DNA of 44,284 nucleotides from Clostridiaceae bacterium (GCA_910575795.1 CAJTGE010000042.1:1-44284); one strand, 5' to 3'. Positions 7,237 through 15,930 are shown, counted from the stretch's first letter. Notes: generated from the sequence alone by a model not told the origin. A program made the numbers and translations.

Positions 7237-8400
7237 ATGCGGATTTTATATGAAGAAACAGGGGACAACATCCGTGTGCTCCGGTGCTTTGGAACAGGCG
7301 GCGAAGCGGTTATTCCGGAGCGGATCCGGGGAAAAGACGTGACAGAGCTGGGCGATTATGTATTTTCAGACGGACTGCGCAGCCTGCCTGCCGGTAGCTG
7401 GTGGGACGGCGGGGATGCGGGGAGGGCCGGGGCTGCATATACAGAGGCAGGCGGGGATGCATATGCAGGGACAGGCCGGGATGCGCATGCAGAGACAGAC
7501 CTTCCCCCGCTCTGCGGCCTTGCGGTTCGGGCCGTTTCGCTCCCGAAAACCGTGCGCCGGATTGGCCGCTATGCATTTTACAATTGCTATGATCTGGAGC
7601 GCCTGGCGCTTTCCTCAGGGGTGCGGGATGTGGGGGCCGGCGCGTTTACAGGCTGCAGAAAGCTTACGCAGCTCGTCATTGAAGTAATTGAGGGCGAACG
7701 ATCCTGCTTTAAGGAAGTGCTGGCAGAGCTCCCCCAGGAGCTTGTGGCGCAGTACCGCCGCATGGAGCGGGGTTCGGACGGGAAGCTTTGCCCTGCCGGG
7801 GAAGCGAGGCTTTTGTTTCCGGCTTATTATGAGGAAGCGGTGGAAAATACGCCGGCGCGCATTCTGGAGACACATGTGCATGGTTGCGGCCACCGCTACC
7901 GCTATGCGTTTGACGGAACCACGTTTTTGTTCCGTGAATATGACAGGCTGTTCCCATGGCTGCTGGCGCAGAATTCAGCGCAGTCGGCCGCGCTGCTGGC
8001 CATGGGGCGTCTTCGATACCCCCTGTTTCTGGAAGAGGAAGCCGGGAGAGCGTATACGAAATACCTGGCGGATCATTTGGAGGAGACGGCCGCATGCCTT
8101 TTTAAGGAAAACAGTATGGACGGCTGGAAATGGCTGGTGAGTGGATTCTTTGCGGAAAAACCGGGGGAAACAGACAGAAAGGTTGAGCGCGCTGCCGTAA
8201 ACTGTTTGGGGAACGAGGTTTTTACGGAGCGCGCTCACGAGGAATATTTCGATATATGGAAACCGGCTTTGGGGAAAACCGGCTTGGGTAAGCTGATTGA
8301 ACTGTCAAACCAGGCCGGCCGCACAGAGGTTGTAAGCTTTTTGATGGATGCATCGTATCAGCTTTTTCCCCCGGCCCGGAGGCGGTTTGAACTGGAATAG
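7237..8400 (+). CDS. Leucine-rich-repeat (BspA/LRR_5-like) protein, cytoplasmic
   Basis: The 387-residue protein has no signal peptide. Residues about 20-155 contain LRR_5-type units: VTELGDYVFSDG, VRRIGRYAFYNCYDLERL and VRDVGAGAFTGCRKLTQL. Between the first and second units is a low-complexity insert made by three tandem 24-base repeats. Residues about 190-387 are helical and have no recognised domain. Proteins of this kind are common in Lachnospiraceae next to housekeeping genes, and their role is unknown. It overlaps nothing but starts 4 bases after the Nudix gene, with a weak ribosome-binding site (GAAAGAGTG) inside that gene's end, so coupled translation is likely. Confidence 0.75.
   Translation: MRILYEETGDNIRVLRCFGTGGEAVIPERIRGKDVTELGDYVFSDGLRSLPAGSWWDGGDAGRAGAAYTEAGGDAYAGTGRDAHAETDLPPLCGLAVRAVSLPKTVRRIGRYAFYNCYDLERLALSSGVRDVGAGAFTGCRKLTQLVIEVIEGERSCFKEVLAELPQELVAQYRRMERGSDGKLCPAGEARLLFPAYYEEAVENTPARILETHVHGCGHRYRYAFDGTTFLFREYDRLFPWLLAQNSAQSAALLAMGRLRYPLFLEEEAGRAYTKYLADHLEETAACLFKENSMDGWKWLVSGFFAEKPGETDRKVERAAVNCLGNEVFTERAHEEYFDIWKPALGKTGLGKLIELSNQAGRTEVVSFLMDASYQLFPPARRRFELE
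7429..7500 (+). repeat. Three tandem 24-base repeats inside the LRR gene
   Basis: Units at 7429-7452, 7453-7476 and 7477-7500 share the pattern GGGATGCATATGCAGAGACAGG with a few substitutions each. They encode three 8-residue units (GAAYTEAG, GDAYAGTG, RDAHAETD). The repeat length keeps the frame, so copy number could vary without breaking the gene. Confidence 0.8.
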
Positions 8401-8474
8401 CCGTTCAGGCTTGTCTGAAACAGGACAGACATTGCAAACCTGATTCAGTATTTTGTTCTTCCCTGTTCTTTAAC

Positions 8475-8506
8475 TTGATTATATAACATCCTTTGTATAT
8501 AATCAA
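8475..8506 (+). promoter_or_regulatory. Perfect 11-bp palindrome upstream of the LysR gene
   Basis: TTGATTATATA at 8475-8485 pairs with TATATAATCAA at 8496-8506 around a 10-base spacer, 68 bases before the LysR start. The T-N-A dyad form and location fit an autoregulatory LysR-type operator. A promoter probably overlaps it. Confidence 0.5.
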
Positions 8507-8574
8507 ATATAAATAAAAACATAATTGTTATTTGCTTTTTTTTATGCACCGATTAAATACTTGAGGGAGAGGTT

Positions 8575-9594
8575 ATGTTCGACGGTAAGGAATATGTCTA
8601 CGCAGTATATGAAGAAAAGAGCTTTTCCAAAGCGGCTCAAAAGCTCTATATTACCCAGCCAGCTCTGAGCACGGCGATCAAAAAGGTGGAAAAAAAGATA
8701 GGGAGTCCGATATTTGACAGAAGCACTTCCCCGATTGGCTTAACGCCCAGCGGGGAAGTGTATATTGATGCAATCGAAAAGCTGTTTGTGCTGGAGCAGA
8801 ACACGCTCAACCAGCTCAACAATCTGAACGGCCTTCTGGCCGGAAAGCTGGCTGTGGGGGGGACCATTTTTTTTACATCATTTATTCTGCCGGGCCTTCT
8901 GGGTGAGTTTGCGGGGAAATATCCCCAGATCAAGATTGAACTTCTGGAGGGGACGACGTCGCAGCTCACGAACAAGCTGATGGCAGAGGAGCTGGATCTG
9001 ATCATCGATAATTCGGAGCTGGATGACAAAAATTATGAGAAATATTATTACAGCACAGAGCGGATCCTCCTGGCGATCCCCAAAAGTTTTGAGATTAACC
9101 GCGAGCTGGAGGCGTACCGCCTGACCGAGCAGGAGATCATGGCCGGACGCCACACGGGAGATACATTTCCCTCGCTGCCGCTGCCCCTTTTGGGGGAAAT
9201 GCCGTTTATTATCGTAAAGGAAGAAAACAGCATTTACAAGCGGGCAATGAAAATGTGCGGCCGCCAGGACTTTACGCCCAATATCATTCTGAAGCCGGAT
9301 CAGGTGGTTTCAGCCTTTAATATGGCCGGAAAGGGAGTCGGGGCCACCTTTCTTCCGGACGGGCTGGTCTTAAGCCTGCCTTATGAGGCCCCGCTCTATT
9401 ACTACAAGATGGACGAGGATCTGTCGATCCGCCAGGTGTATTTTTACAAAAAACGGAATAAGTACCTGACAAAAGCCATGGAGGAATTCATACGCGTGGC
9501 AGTAGGCGACGAGGGCTTTCTGGCCGTCCGGGATGCCAGGGAGAGGGAAAAGCAGGAAAGGGAGAAGGGAAAACGAGGTGGAACGGGAACGTAA
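8575..9594 (+). CDS. LysR-family transcriptional regulator
   Basis: The 339-residue protein starts at ATG behind GAGGGAGAGG. Residues 1-62 form the LysR winged helix-turn-helix (KSFSKAAQKLYITQPALSTAIKKVE). Residues about 90-310 form the substrate-binding effector domain. A charged Lys/Arg/Glu tail of about 20 residues follows. The start of the VWA gene lies inside this tail (17-base overlap), so the two are probably one transcript. That is unusual for a LysR gene, which is normally divergent from its target. The inducer is unknown. A palindrome at 8475-8506 is a candidate operator. Confidence 0.88.
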   Translation: MFDGKEYVYAVYEEKSFSKAAQKLYITQPALSTAIKKVEKKIGSPIFDRSTSPIGLTPSGEVYIDAIEKLFVLEQNTLNQLNNLNGLLAGKLAVGGTIFFTSFILPGLLGEFAGKYPQIKIELLEGTTSQLTNKLMAEELDLIIDNSELDDKNYEKYYYSTERILLAIPKSFEINRELEAYRLTEQEIMAGRHTGDTFPSLPLPLLGEMPFIIVKEENSIYKRAMKMCGRQDFTPNIILKPDQVVSAFNMAGKGVGATFLPDGLVLSLPYEAPLYYYKMDEDLSIRQVYFYKKRNKYLTKAMEEFIRVAVGDEGFLAVRDAREREKQEREKGKRGGTGT

Positions 9595-10927
9595 AACGCC
9601 GGCTGGCTTAGCGCAGGAGCAGGCGGAGAAGCTTAAGCTTGTCTGCCTGGAAATTCTTTCAAACACAAAAAATGAGCTGTACCTCCATCTGCGCTTCATG
9701 GATCGGGCGCTGGGAATGCTCCGGCTTTCGCCGGATTTCTCAAAAAAAGGCGCGGGGACGGACGGCTCCCTCTTTTACTTTCATCCGCAGGCCCTGGCCA
9801 GCCTTTATCTTAAAGGGCGCGCCTGCGTGAACCGCCTCTATTTCCATTCGATCCTGCACTGTATTTTTTGTCACATGTATGCAGGGGGCCGGAGAGAAAA
9901 GGCGTATTGGGATCTGGCATGCGATATCGCTGTGGAATATCTGATAGATACCGCGCATTTGAAATGCCTGCGCCGTCCGCTCCCGCCTATGAGGCGCCAG
10001 CTCTATCAGGAGGCCAGGGAGCGCGTAAAGGTCATAAACGCCCAGAGCATGTACCGCTTTATCAGAGAAAAAGCGCCCGCTGAAAAAGCATTCGCCGCGC
10101 TGGCGGCAGAGTTTTACGCGGACGATCACTCCCTGTGGGATGAGGAAGACAACAGCCCCAGGGCGGGCGTCAGCGGAAAGGATCAGTGGGATGCGCTTCG
10201 GGAGACGATGGAGACAGAGCTTGAGACATTCTCAAAGCAGGCATCCGACGAGGCGGGCGAGCTCCTGGAGCAGATACGGATTGAAAACAGGGAGAAATAC
10301 GATTACAGGACATTTCTTAAAAAGTTTACGGTGTTAAAGGAAACGCCCCAGCTTGATCTCGATTCCTTTGACTATATATACTACGATTACGGCATGCGGC
10401 TCTATGGAAATATGCCCCTGATCGAACCCCTGGAAACGCGCGAGGCCAGGCAGCTTGAAGAATTTGCGATCGTGATCGACACCTCCATGTCGTGCTCCGG
10501 GGAGCTGGTGCGCCGCTTCCTGGAGCAGACCTGCGCGGTGCTCTCCGAGGCGGCGTCGGCCGCGCGCAGGGTAAACATCCATGTTATCCAGTGCGACGAA
10601 CGGATCCAGAGCGACCGCGCCGTTACATCCGCAAACGATCTGCAGGATTTTATCGAACATATGGAAATCAAAGGCGGAGGCGGGACCGACTTCCGCCCGG
10701 CTTTTGAGTATGTCAGCCGCTTATCGCGTGAAAAAGTGTTCACGGACCTGAAAGGACTGATCTATTTTACGGACGGATACGGGACGTTTCCGTCCAGGCC
10801 GCCGGCATACGACACAGCGTTTGTATTCTTTAAAGAAGACTACAGCGATGCAGAGGTTCCGCCCTGGGCGATTAAACTGATTCTGGATCCGGATGATCTG
10901 GAAGCGGCGGGGGGCGCAGAGGGATGA
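9578..10927 (+). CDS. DUF2201-type protein: metallopeptidase-like region plus VWA domain
   Basis: The 449-residue protein is taken to start at GTG 9578 (AAGGGA upstream); an ATG at 9533 would add 15 basic residues. An HSILH stretch at about residues 90-94 fits the HxxxH of the putative metallopeptidase part of DUF2201 proteins. The C-terminal third is a VWA fold with an intact metal-ion-dependent adhesion site: DTSMS at 301-305, GGGGTDF near 367-373 and FTDGYG near 397. Family knowledge: such VWA proteins act with a MoxR AAA+ ATPase as a chaperone-like pair that remodels or inserts metals into target proteins. The likely partner lies 3.4 kb downstream at 14370, not adjacent as is common. Confidence 0.82.
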   Translation: MERERKTPAGLAQEQAEKLKLVCLEILSNTKNELYLHLRFMDRALGMLRLSPDFSKKGAGTDGSLFYFHPQALASLYLKGRACVNRLYFHSILHCIFCHMYAGGRREKAYWDLACDIAVEYLIDTAHLKCLRRPLPPMRRQLYQEARERVKVINAQSMYRFIREKAPAEKAFAALAAEFYADDHSLWDEEDNSPRAGVSGKDQWDALRETMETELETFSKQASDEAGELLEQIRIENREKYDYRTFLKKFTVLKETPQLDLDSFDYIYYDYGMRLYGNMPLIEPLETREARQLEEFAIVIDTSMSCSGELVRRFLEQTCAVLSEAASAARRVNIHVIQCDERIQSDRAVTSANDLQDFIEHMEIKGGGGTDFRPAFEYVSRLSREKVFTDLKGLIYFTDGYGTFPSRPPAYDTAFVFFKEDYSDAEVPPWAIKLILDPDDLEAAGGAEG

Positions 10928-11033
10928 TAGAAGAGGGATGGGAAGGCGGGAAATTACAGAGGATGAGAGATAGTTTGAAACGAACAGGGAGGCTGAGTTG
11001 TGAGAAGGGACAATTGAAAGGAGCTGTAAAGCG

Positions 11034-11516
11034 ATGAGAAGGAAGGACAGGGAGATACGGGATAAAAAAGAGATCCAAAACATTATGGAAGCCTGCCAGG
11101 TGTGCAGCCTGGCCTTTTCAGGGACACAGGAGGAATATCCGTATGTGATCCCTCTGAATTTCGGCGTGATCTGGGACGGAGATCAGGCGGCCCTTTATTT
11201 CCACGGCGCAGGGGAAGGCACAAAAACAGAGCGTATGCGCCGTGACGAACGGGCGGCTTTCTGCATGTATGCCGGGGAAGAGCTGGCGCTGAAACAGCCG
11301 GCCTGCCGCTCGACGATGCTATACGCAAGCGTCTGCGGGACAGGACGGCTGTCGGTTGTGCGGGATATGGAGGAGAAGAGGCGTGGATTAGACGCGCTGA
11401 TGAGGCAGTATGACAGAACGGGGGGCGGGTTTGAATATGATGGTGATGCGCTGGAGCGGATTACGGTGCTGAGGCTTTTGGTGGAGGAGGTTTGCGGGAA
11501 GAGTAACCGGGGGTGA
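11034..11516 (+). CDS. NimA-like FMN-binding protein (pyridoxamine 5'-phosphate oxidase fold)
   Basis: The 160-residue protein starts at ATG behind GAAAGGAGC. It has the split-barrel pattern of the NimA/PPOX group: MRRKDREI at the start, YPYVIPLNFGV at about 37-47, and ALYFHGAGEGTK at about 57-68, where the His lies in the position used for the cofactor in NimA proteins. Members reduce or sequester flavin-linked substrates. Some give 5-nitroimidazole resistance, but most chromosomal copies are uncharacterised and resistance should not be assumed. It follows the VWA gene by about 100 bases with no terminator seen between them. A truncated structured repeat starts 33 bases after its stop. Confidence 0.85.
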   Translation: MRRKDREIRDKKEIQNIMEACQVCSLAFSGTQEEYPYVIPLNFGVIWDGDQAALYFHGAGEGTKTERMRRDERAAFCMYAGEELALKQPACRSTMLYASVCGTGRLSVVRDMEEKRRGLDALMRQYDRTGGGFEYDGDALERITVLRLLVEEVCGKSNRG

Positions 11517-11548
11517 ATTGGCGCGGGTTAGGGGGATCGCGAGGGGGA

Positions 11549-11612
11549 CGCCAGGGGCGGCTTCTATATCCAACGGAACTGCGCTTTCGCTCAGAGAAAA
11601 GCGCAGCGGGCA
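11549..11612 (+). repeat. Family 1 structured repeat, truncated left half
   Basis: From GCCAGGGGCGGCTTCTATAT to about 11612 this matches the left half of the two full copies at 30940 and 31740. It shares TATATCCAACGGAAC, the CGCT...GAGAAAAGCGCAGCGG hairpin and the flank. The right half is missing and the sequence changes to CACGTAACAG. TGCGCTTT and AAAGCGCA form an internal hairpin with changes at paired positions relative to the full copies. Confidence 0.8.
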
Positions 11613-11653
11613 CGTAACAGTTAAAAACTAATAATTAAAACTGCGTCTTCATA

Positions 11654-11682
11654 TGGCCAAACATAAAAAAATATGGTATGAT
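11654..11682 (+). promoter_or_regulatory. Predicted extended -10 promoter of the HD cassette
   Basis: TGGCCA at 11654-11659 and TATGAT at 11677-11682 are 17 bases apart, with TG one base upstream of the -10 box (extended -10). Transcription would begin near 11689, giving a leader of about 125 bases. Confidence 0.55.
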
Positions 11683-11750
11683 GTCAATACTTGCTGTTGC
11701 AGAAGATGTGTGAAGGAGTTATCATTCGCAGGCAGTATTCCGCGAAGCGT

Positions 11751-11799
11751 GTTACTGTTCACGGAACGGCTGCTTATTAGCCGGGCTGTGAATAGCAAC
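11751..11799 (+). promoter_or_regulatory. Leader hairpin before the HD-domain gene
   Basis: GTTACTGTTCAC at 11751-11762 pairs with GTGAATAGCAAC at 11788-11799 (two G-U pairs). An inner GGCT/AGCC stem closes the top. The structure ends 2 bases before the GAAGGAG ribosome-binding site, so it could affect access to that site. Confidence 0.5.
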
Positions 11800-11813
11800 G
11801 TGAAGGAGAAAAG

Positions 11814-13832
11814 ATGAAGGATAAAGAATCTTTGATTGCAGATTCATTGCATGGGTCTATAATGCTTAGTAAATTTGAAAAAGATATTATAGTTACCACG
11901 CTGTTCAATCGACTTCATGACATTTATCAGAATTCAACGGCGTATTTGACATTCCCCGCTAACCGGACTAAAAGGATGGAACATTCTTTTGGCTGTATGT
12001 ATTTGTGCGGGAATATTTTTTATTCAAGCCTGTGTAATGCGGACAGGGATACGCTGCGCGGCTTTTTTGGACAGGCGGAGCGGGAGCTGGAAGGGATTAT
12101 AGACAGTGTCTGCGGCCGCAGTACAGGACGGCAGTATGAGCATAAGCTGGGCGGCGTGTACAGGGATATTCGGAACAGATATGAGAATATGAAGATAGAG
12201 GGGGGCATATATAATTATTACAAGCCCGCCAATATCGAGTCAGATTCGTATGTGAGAATCTACATGCTTTTGTTTGAGGGGATCCGCCTTGGAGGTCTGC
12301 TGCACGATATCGGACATCCTCCCTATAGCCATATCAGCGAGAATGCGCTGAATTATTTATATGGAACGATTTCCGGGAAAACGGGGCGCAGTAAAAGAGA
12401 GGACGAATTTTTGGCGGTTTTGGAGGGGATGGCAGGGGAAAACCATCAGCTTCATGAAGAGATGGGAGTGAAAATTGCCAATATTCTTTTGCTGGAAGCA
12501 ATCAGGAATGTTACGGAGGAAGAGTCCCGCGAGGGCGCAGTCTACGAGGAGCAGTTATACAGGATCCTGATAAAGGAGATTACTCTCAGAATTTTGCAGG
12601 AAAGCAGTCCCTTTTTTAAAGATTTGCATGCCATTGTGGATGGGACGCTGGACGGGGATCGGCTGGATTATGTGTCCCGCGATCCGGAAAATTCGGGTTT
12701 TCAGTTGGGAAGGACGGAATTTGACCGTCTGATCCATAAGATGAGATTATGCAGGCTGCAGGCGCATTATTTATTCTGCCCCAGCTCCAGCACGGTGAAC
12801 GCCGTGGAAGATTTCCTGATGAAGCGCTGGAATCTTTATAAAAATACTATTTATCATCACAGGGTGGTAAAAACAGATTACCTTCTTCAGAATATTATCA
12901 TAAAGCTTGCGGAAGACTATTTTAAAGAAGATTATGGGGACGCAGAACGGGATGAAAAGATAAGCGGCGCGTATGTTTTGCCGTATGATATATCAGGATT
13001 ATGGAAGGCGAATGTAGAACGCCCGTCGAATATGGAAACGGCATATGCGATTAATCAGTGGACCGATGCCTGGCTGATTACGGTTCTCAAGACGACGTAT
13101 TTCCGGAGATATATCGATCAGAAGAGCTGTCTGCATGATCAGCTTGAGGAATTTCTTACCAATAAAAAGCATTATGATTCGCTGATAAAAAGGCGGGAAG
13201 AGTTTCAGGAGATTGATTCCGGCGTGTCGGAGATCCTTTCCGGCAGGGCGGGCGATTTACGGGAGGCAATCCAGCGCTTAAAGCGGGAATCGGAGTGTCT
13301 GGAAGCGGAAAAGAAAAGGACAGTATTTGATATAGAAGGATATGTGAAAATCATTGATGAAATAACCGGAATTGCACAAAATAATAAAGACAAGAGCTTT
13401 GCGGAACGGGGAGGTTTTATTCTGGGCGTGATAAAAAGAAAGTTGTTTCCAGGGGTGGAAACATTTTCCTGTATGCTGGATCAGATGATGAGCCGCCTTG
13501 GTTTTGCGCCGGGAGAGATGTTTTATGCTGAGAAAAATTTGAAAACGGGGACAAACAAGGGGCTGTATTTTTACCAGCCGACCAATAAAGAAGGAGAACC
13601 GGTTTCTTTGGATAAAATATCGAATATTTCTTATGTTTTGGATGATAATGTGTTATACTCTCCGTTTTTCTTTCTGTATTTGAATAAGAAATCTTCTAAG
13701 CGGGAGGATTTCCACGCGCTGCGCAGGAAGATAGGCGCTGAAATCGGAAATTGCATTGCCGAATATATATTAGATACAATTACAGGTTTATCAGGCAATA
13801 AGAAGCCATTAGAAAAAAATCGGACGGGATAA
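11814..13832 (+). CDS. HD-domain phosphohydrolase, SAMHD1/dGTPase-like
   Basis: The 672-residue protein starts at ATG behind GAAGGAG. The N-terminal 330 residues match the dNTP triphosphohydrolase type of HD domain. FNRLHDIYQ and RMEHSFG (His57) come first, then LLHDIGHPPYSHISEN with the His-Asp pair near 163-164, a helical insert, and DGDRLDY near 283-289. All metal ligands of the H...HD...D set are present, so an active metal-dependent dNTPase or nucleotidase is expected. The C-terminal half (about 340-672) is helical, with a coiled-coil-like RLKRESECLEAEKKR segment, and is much longer than in plain dGTPases. Base composition is more AT-rich than in the flanking genes. It has its own promoter and leader hairpin, and a small gene follows. 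Family relatives act in dNTP control and in antiviral defence; which applies here is unknown. Confidence 0.82.
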   Translation: MKDKESLIADSLHGSIMLSKFEKDIIVTTLFNRLHDIYQNSTAYLTFPANRTKRMEHSFGCMYLCGNIFYSSLCNADRDTLRGFFGQAERELEGIIDSVCGRSTGRQYEHKLGGVYRDIRNRYENMKIEGGIYNYYKPANIESDSYVRIYMLLFEGIRLGGLLHDIGHPPYSHISENALNYLYGTISGKTGRSKREDEFLAVLEGMAGENHQLHEEMGVKIANILLLEAIRNVTEEESREGAVYEEQLYRILIKEITLRILQESSPFFKDLHAIVDGTLDGDRLDYVSRDPENSGFQLGRTEFDRLIHKMRLCRLQAHYLFCPSSSTVNAVEDFLMKRWNLYKNTIYHHRVVKTDYLLQNIIIKLAEDYFKEDYGDAERDEKISGAYVLPYDISGLWKANVERPSNMETAYAINQWTDAWLITVLKTTYFRRYIDQKSCLHDQLEEFLTNKKHYDSLIKRREEFQEIDSGVSEILSGRAGDLREAIQRLKRESECLEAEKKRTVFDIEGYVKIIDEITGIAQNNKDKSFAERGGFILGVIKRKLFPGVETFSCMLDQMMSRLGFAPGEMFYAEKNLKTGTNKGLYFYQPTNKEGEPVSLDKISNISYVLDDNVLYSPFFFLYLNKKSSKREDFHALRRKIGAEIGNCIAEYILDTITGLSGNKKPLEKNRTG

Positions 13833-13949
13833 GTACCGCCATGACAGGAAGCATGTTTTTATGTTAGTGTGTAACTGCCTGGATCTGAACGGTTACGTTT
13901 ATCTGCTTAAATAATACATATGTTCTTTTGAATTTTGGAGGCGGTTCTT

Positions 13950-14186
13950 ATGTGTAAGGTATATATGGATTTAAATGTTGAAAAAAACCTGGATTTCGCG
14001 ATTTACAGTTTAGTTCTGTCAAAAGATAAAGGCAGGGAATTTTCACCGGAAGAGCTGGCGCAGGATATCATAAAGTATCAGGATTTGGATCGGACGCTTT
14101 TAAACACGAAGATTTCTTTGCTGTTAAAACGCTGGGTGATGTCCGGGGTTTTGCAGCAGCGGCTGGATAATTTTTCAGTGGTTTAA
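13950..14186 (+). CDS. Small helical protein (78 aa) downstream of the HD protein
   Basis: ATG at 13950 is chosen because GGAGG lies 8 bases upstream. The product is predicted to be mostly helical, with a segment (LLNTKISLLLKRWVMSGVLQQR) that resembles a winged-helix DNA-binding unit. No family was recognised. It follows the HD gene by 117 bases and shares its AT-rich composition, so they may form one cassette. After the stop another frame is open for about 50 residues with protein-like content. It would be reached by one extra T in the T5 run just before the stop, so the gene may be a shortened form of a longer one. Confidence 0.5.
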   Translation: MCKVYMDLNVEKNLDFAIYSLVLSKDKGREFSPEELAQDIIKYQDLDRTLLNTKISLLLKRWVMSGVLQQRLDNFSVV

Positions 14187-14369
14187 AGGCGTATTTCACA
14201 GATTATATCCATGACGAAAGGGCTTTGCAGGCGCTTCGTATATGGCTGAATATAACGGAAAGATTAATAGGTTTTTGCCAGAGGTCACGCTGCTTCTTTT
14301 CAGTAAGAATCGACGTGATTTTTGGTTATTTTAAGTGAAGATTTGGTTATGAGGCCAGTGAGGACGATT

Positions 14370-15872
14370 ATGAATATTAAAAGGGCAAAGGAAGAGATCA
14401 AAAACTGTATTCAGGTATATTTTATGAAGGATGGGCATGGGGAGTACATGCTTCCCGCAATCCGGCAGAGGCCGGTGCTTCTGATGGGCCCTCCGGGAAT
14501 CGGAAAGACCCAGATTATGGAGCAGATCGCCCGTGAATGCCGCGTGGGGCTGGTCTCCTATACGATCACGCATCACACGAGGCAGAGCGCCATAGGGCTG
14601 CCGTTTATTGAAACGCGGGAATACGGCGGGGCGGCGCATTCTGTGACGGAATATACAATGAGCGAGATCGTGGCTGCCATTTACCAGAAGATGGAGGACA
14701 CGGGGCTAAAGGAAGGGATTCTGTTTATTGATGAGATCAACTGTGTTTCAGAGACGCTGGCTCCTATGATGCTGCAGTTTCTGCAGTGCAAGACCTTTGG
14801 AAACCACAGGATTCCGGACGGATGGCTGATCGTGACGGCCGGAAACCCGCCGGAGTACAATAAATCCGTGCGTGAGTTTGATATTGCGACTCTGGACCGC
14901 ATCAAAAAGATCGATGTGGAGGCGGATTTCTCAGTGTGGAAGGAATACGCCCAGCGGACCGCCGTGCATCCGGCTGTCCTCGCCTATCTGGAGGCCCGGC
15001 CGGATCATTTCTACCGGATCGAGACTACGGCGGACGGACGGCGCTTCGCCACGCCCAGGGGCTGGGAGGATCTGGCCCGTTTTCTGGAAATCTATGAGAA
15101 AACGGGTAAAAAAGCCGACCGCGATGTGGTGATCCAGTATATTGAGCATCCGGGCATTGCCAGGGATTTTGCCGCGTATCTGGAGCTGTATGAAAAATAC
15201 CGGGCCGATTACCGGATTGAGCGCCTGCTTTCGGGAAATCCGGGGGAGGAGCTTATCAATCAGCTTGCCGGAGCGCCCTTTGATGAGCGCTTCAGCGTGC
15301 TCAGCCTGATACTGGCGCATTTGAACAGCCATTTCAGGGATGTGTGGAAGAAGGAGGCGTTTCTGGAGCTTTTGTTTGACAGCCTGAAACGCTTCCGGAC
15401 AGCGGACGGGAAGGAGAGTCCTTCGGATCAGGCGCGCTTCCTGGCAAAGGAGCTGTCCGAAAAGCGCGGGGAAAAGCTGAAATGCGGCTTTATCGGCCGG
15501 GATGAGGATTATCTGATGCGCGACGCCCAGGCTAAGCTGGAAGAATACGCGCTGCTTTTGGATCGCGAGCACATCACGGCGCAGGACGCGGCATTTGAGC
15601 GCCTGAAAGAGCGGTTTGACGAGGAAAACGGTGAATTTGACCGCTTATCGGAACGGACGCTCGGCCTTCTGGAGCATGCCTTTGATCTGCTGGAAGCCGC
15701 GTTCGGCGCCGGGCAGGAAATGACGATTTTTGTCACCGAGCTGAACACGAATTATTACAGCGTCCATTTTTTGAAGGAAAATATCTGCGAGCGGTATTAC
15801 CAGTACAATAAGACGCTGCTGTTCGAGGATCAGGAGGATGAGATCCGGGAGCGATTGAAACAGATGGCGTAA
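14370..15872 (+). CDS. MoxR-type AAA+ ATPase
   Basis: The 500-residue protein is taken from ATG 14370, where AGTGAGG lies 7 bases upstream; an ATG at 14349 has no such site. Walker A GPPGIGKT is at residues 40-47, Walker B ILFIDE near 116-121, and sensor-type ATAGNPPE near 152. The long C-terminal half (about 240-500) is helical and rich in Glu and Arg. Family knowledge: MoxR ATPases work with VWA proteins as assembly or metal-insertion chaperones. The VWA protein at 9578-10927 is the obvious candidate partner, but the HD cassette and a NimA-like gene lie between them. Confidence 0.88.
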   Translation: MNIKRAKEEIKNCIQVYFMKDGHGEYMLPAIRQRPVLLMGPPGIGKTQIMEQIARECRVGLVSYTITHHTRQSAIGLPFIETREYGGAAHSVTEYTMSEIVAAIYQKMEDTGLKEGILFIDEINCVSETLAPMMLQFLQCKTFGNHRIPDGWLIVTAGNPPEYNKSVREFDIATLDRIKKIDVEADFSVWKEYAQRTAVHPAVLAYLEARPDHFYRIETTADGRRFATPRGWEDLARFLEIYEKTGKKADRDVVIQYIEHPGIARDFAAYLELYEKYRADYRIERLLSGNPGEELINQLAGAPFDERFSVLSLILAHLNSHFRDVWKKEAFLELLFDSLKRFRTADGKESPSDQARFLAKELSEKRGEKLKCGFIGRDEDYLMRDAQAKLEEYALLLDREHITAQDAAFERLKERFDEENGEFDRLSERTLGLLEHAFDLLEAAFGAGQEMTIFVTELNTNYYSVHFLKENICERYYQYNKTLLFEDQEDEIRERLKQMA

Positions 15873-15930
15873 CAGGATTATGGGTTTCCGGAACGTTCCG
15901 GGGCAGATGACAGCTCCTGCCGCCGCGCTG

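Noticed and set aside
7429..7500. CRISPR-like short repeats
   Set aside because: Units are contiguous with no spacers and lie in frame inside a gene. No CRISPR array or cas gene was seen anywhere in the window.
11034..11516. Calling this a nitroimidazole resistance gene
   Set aside because: Only the fold and flavin-site pattern support NimA likeness; most chromosomal relatives do not give resistance.
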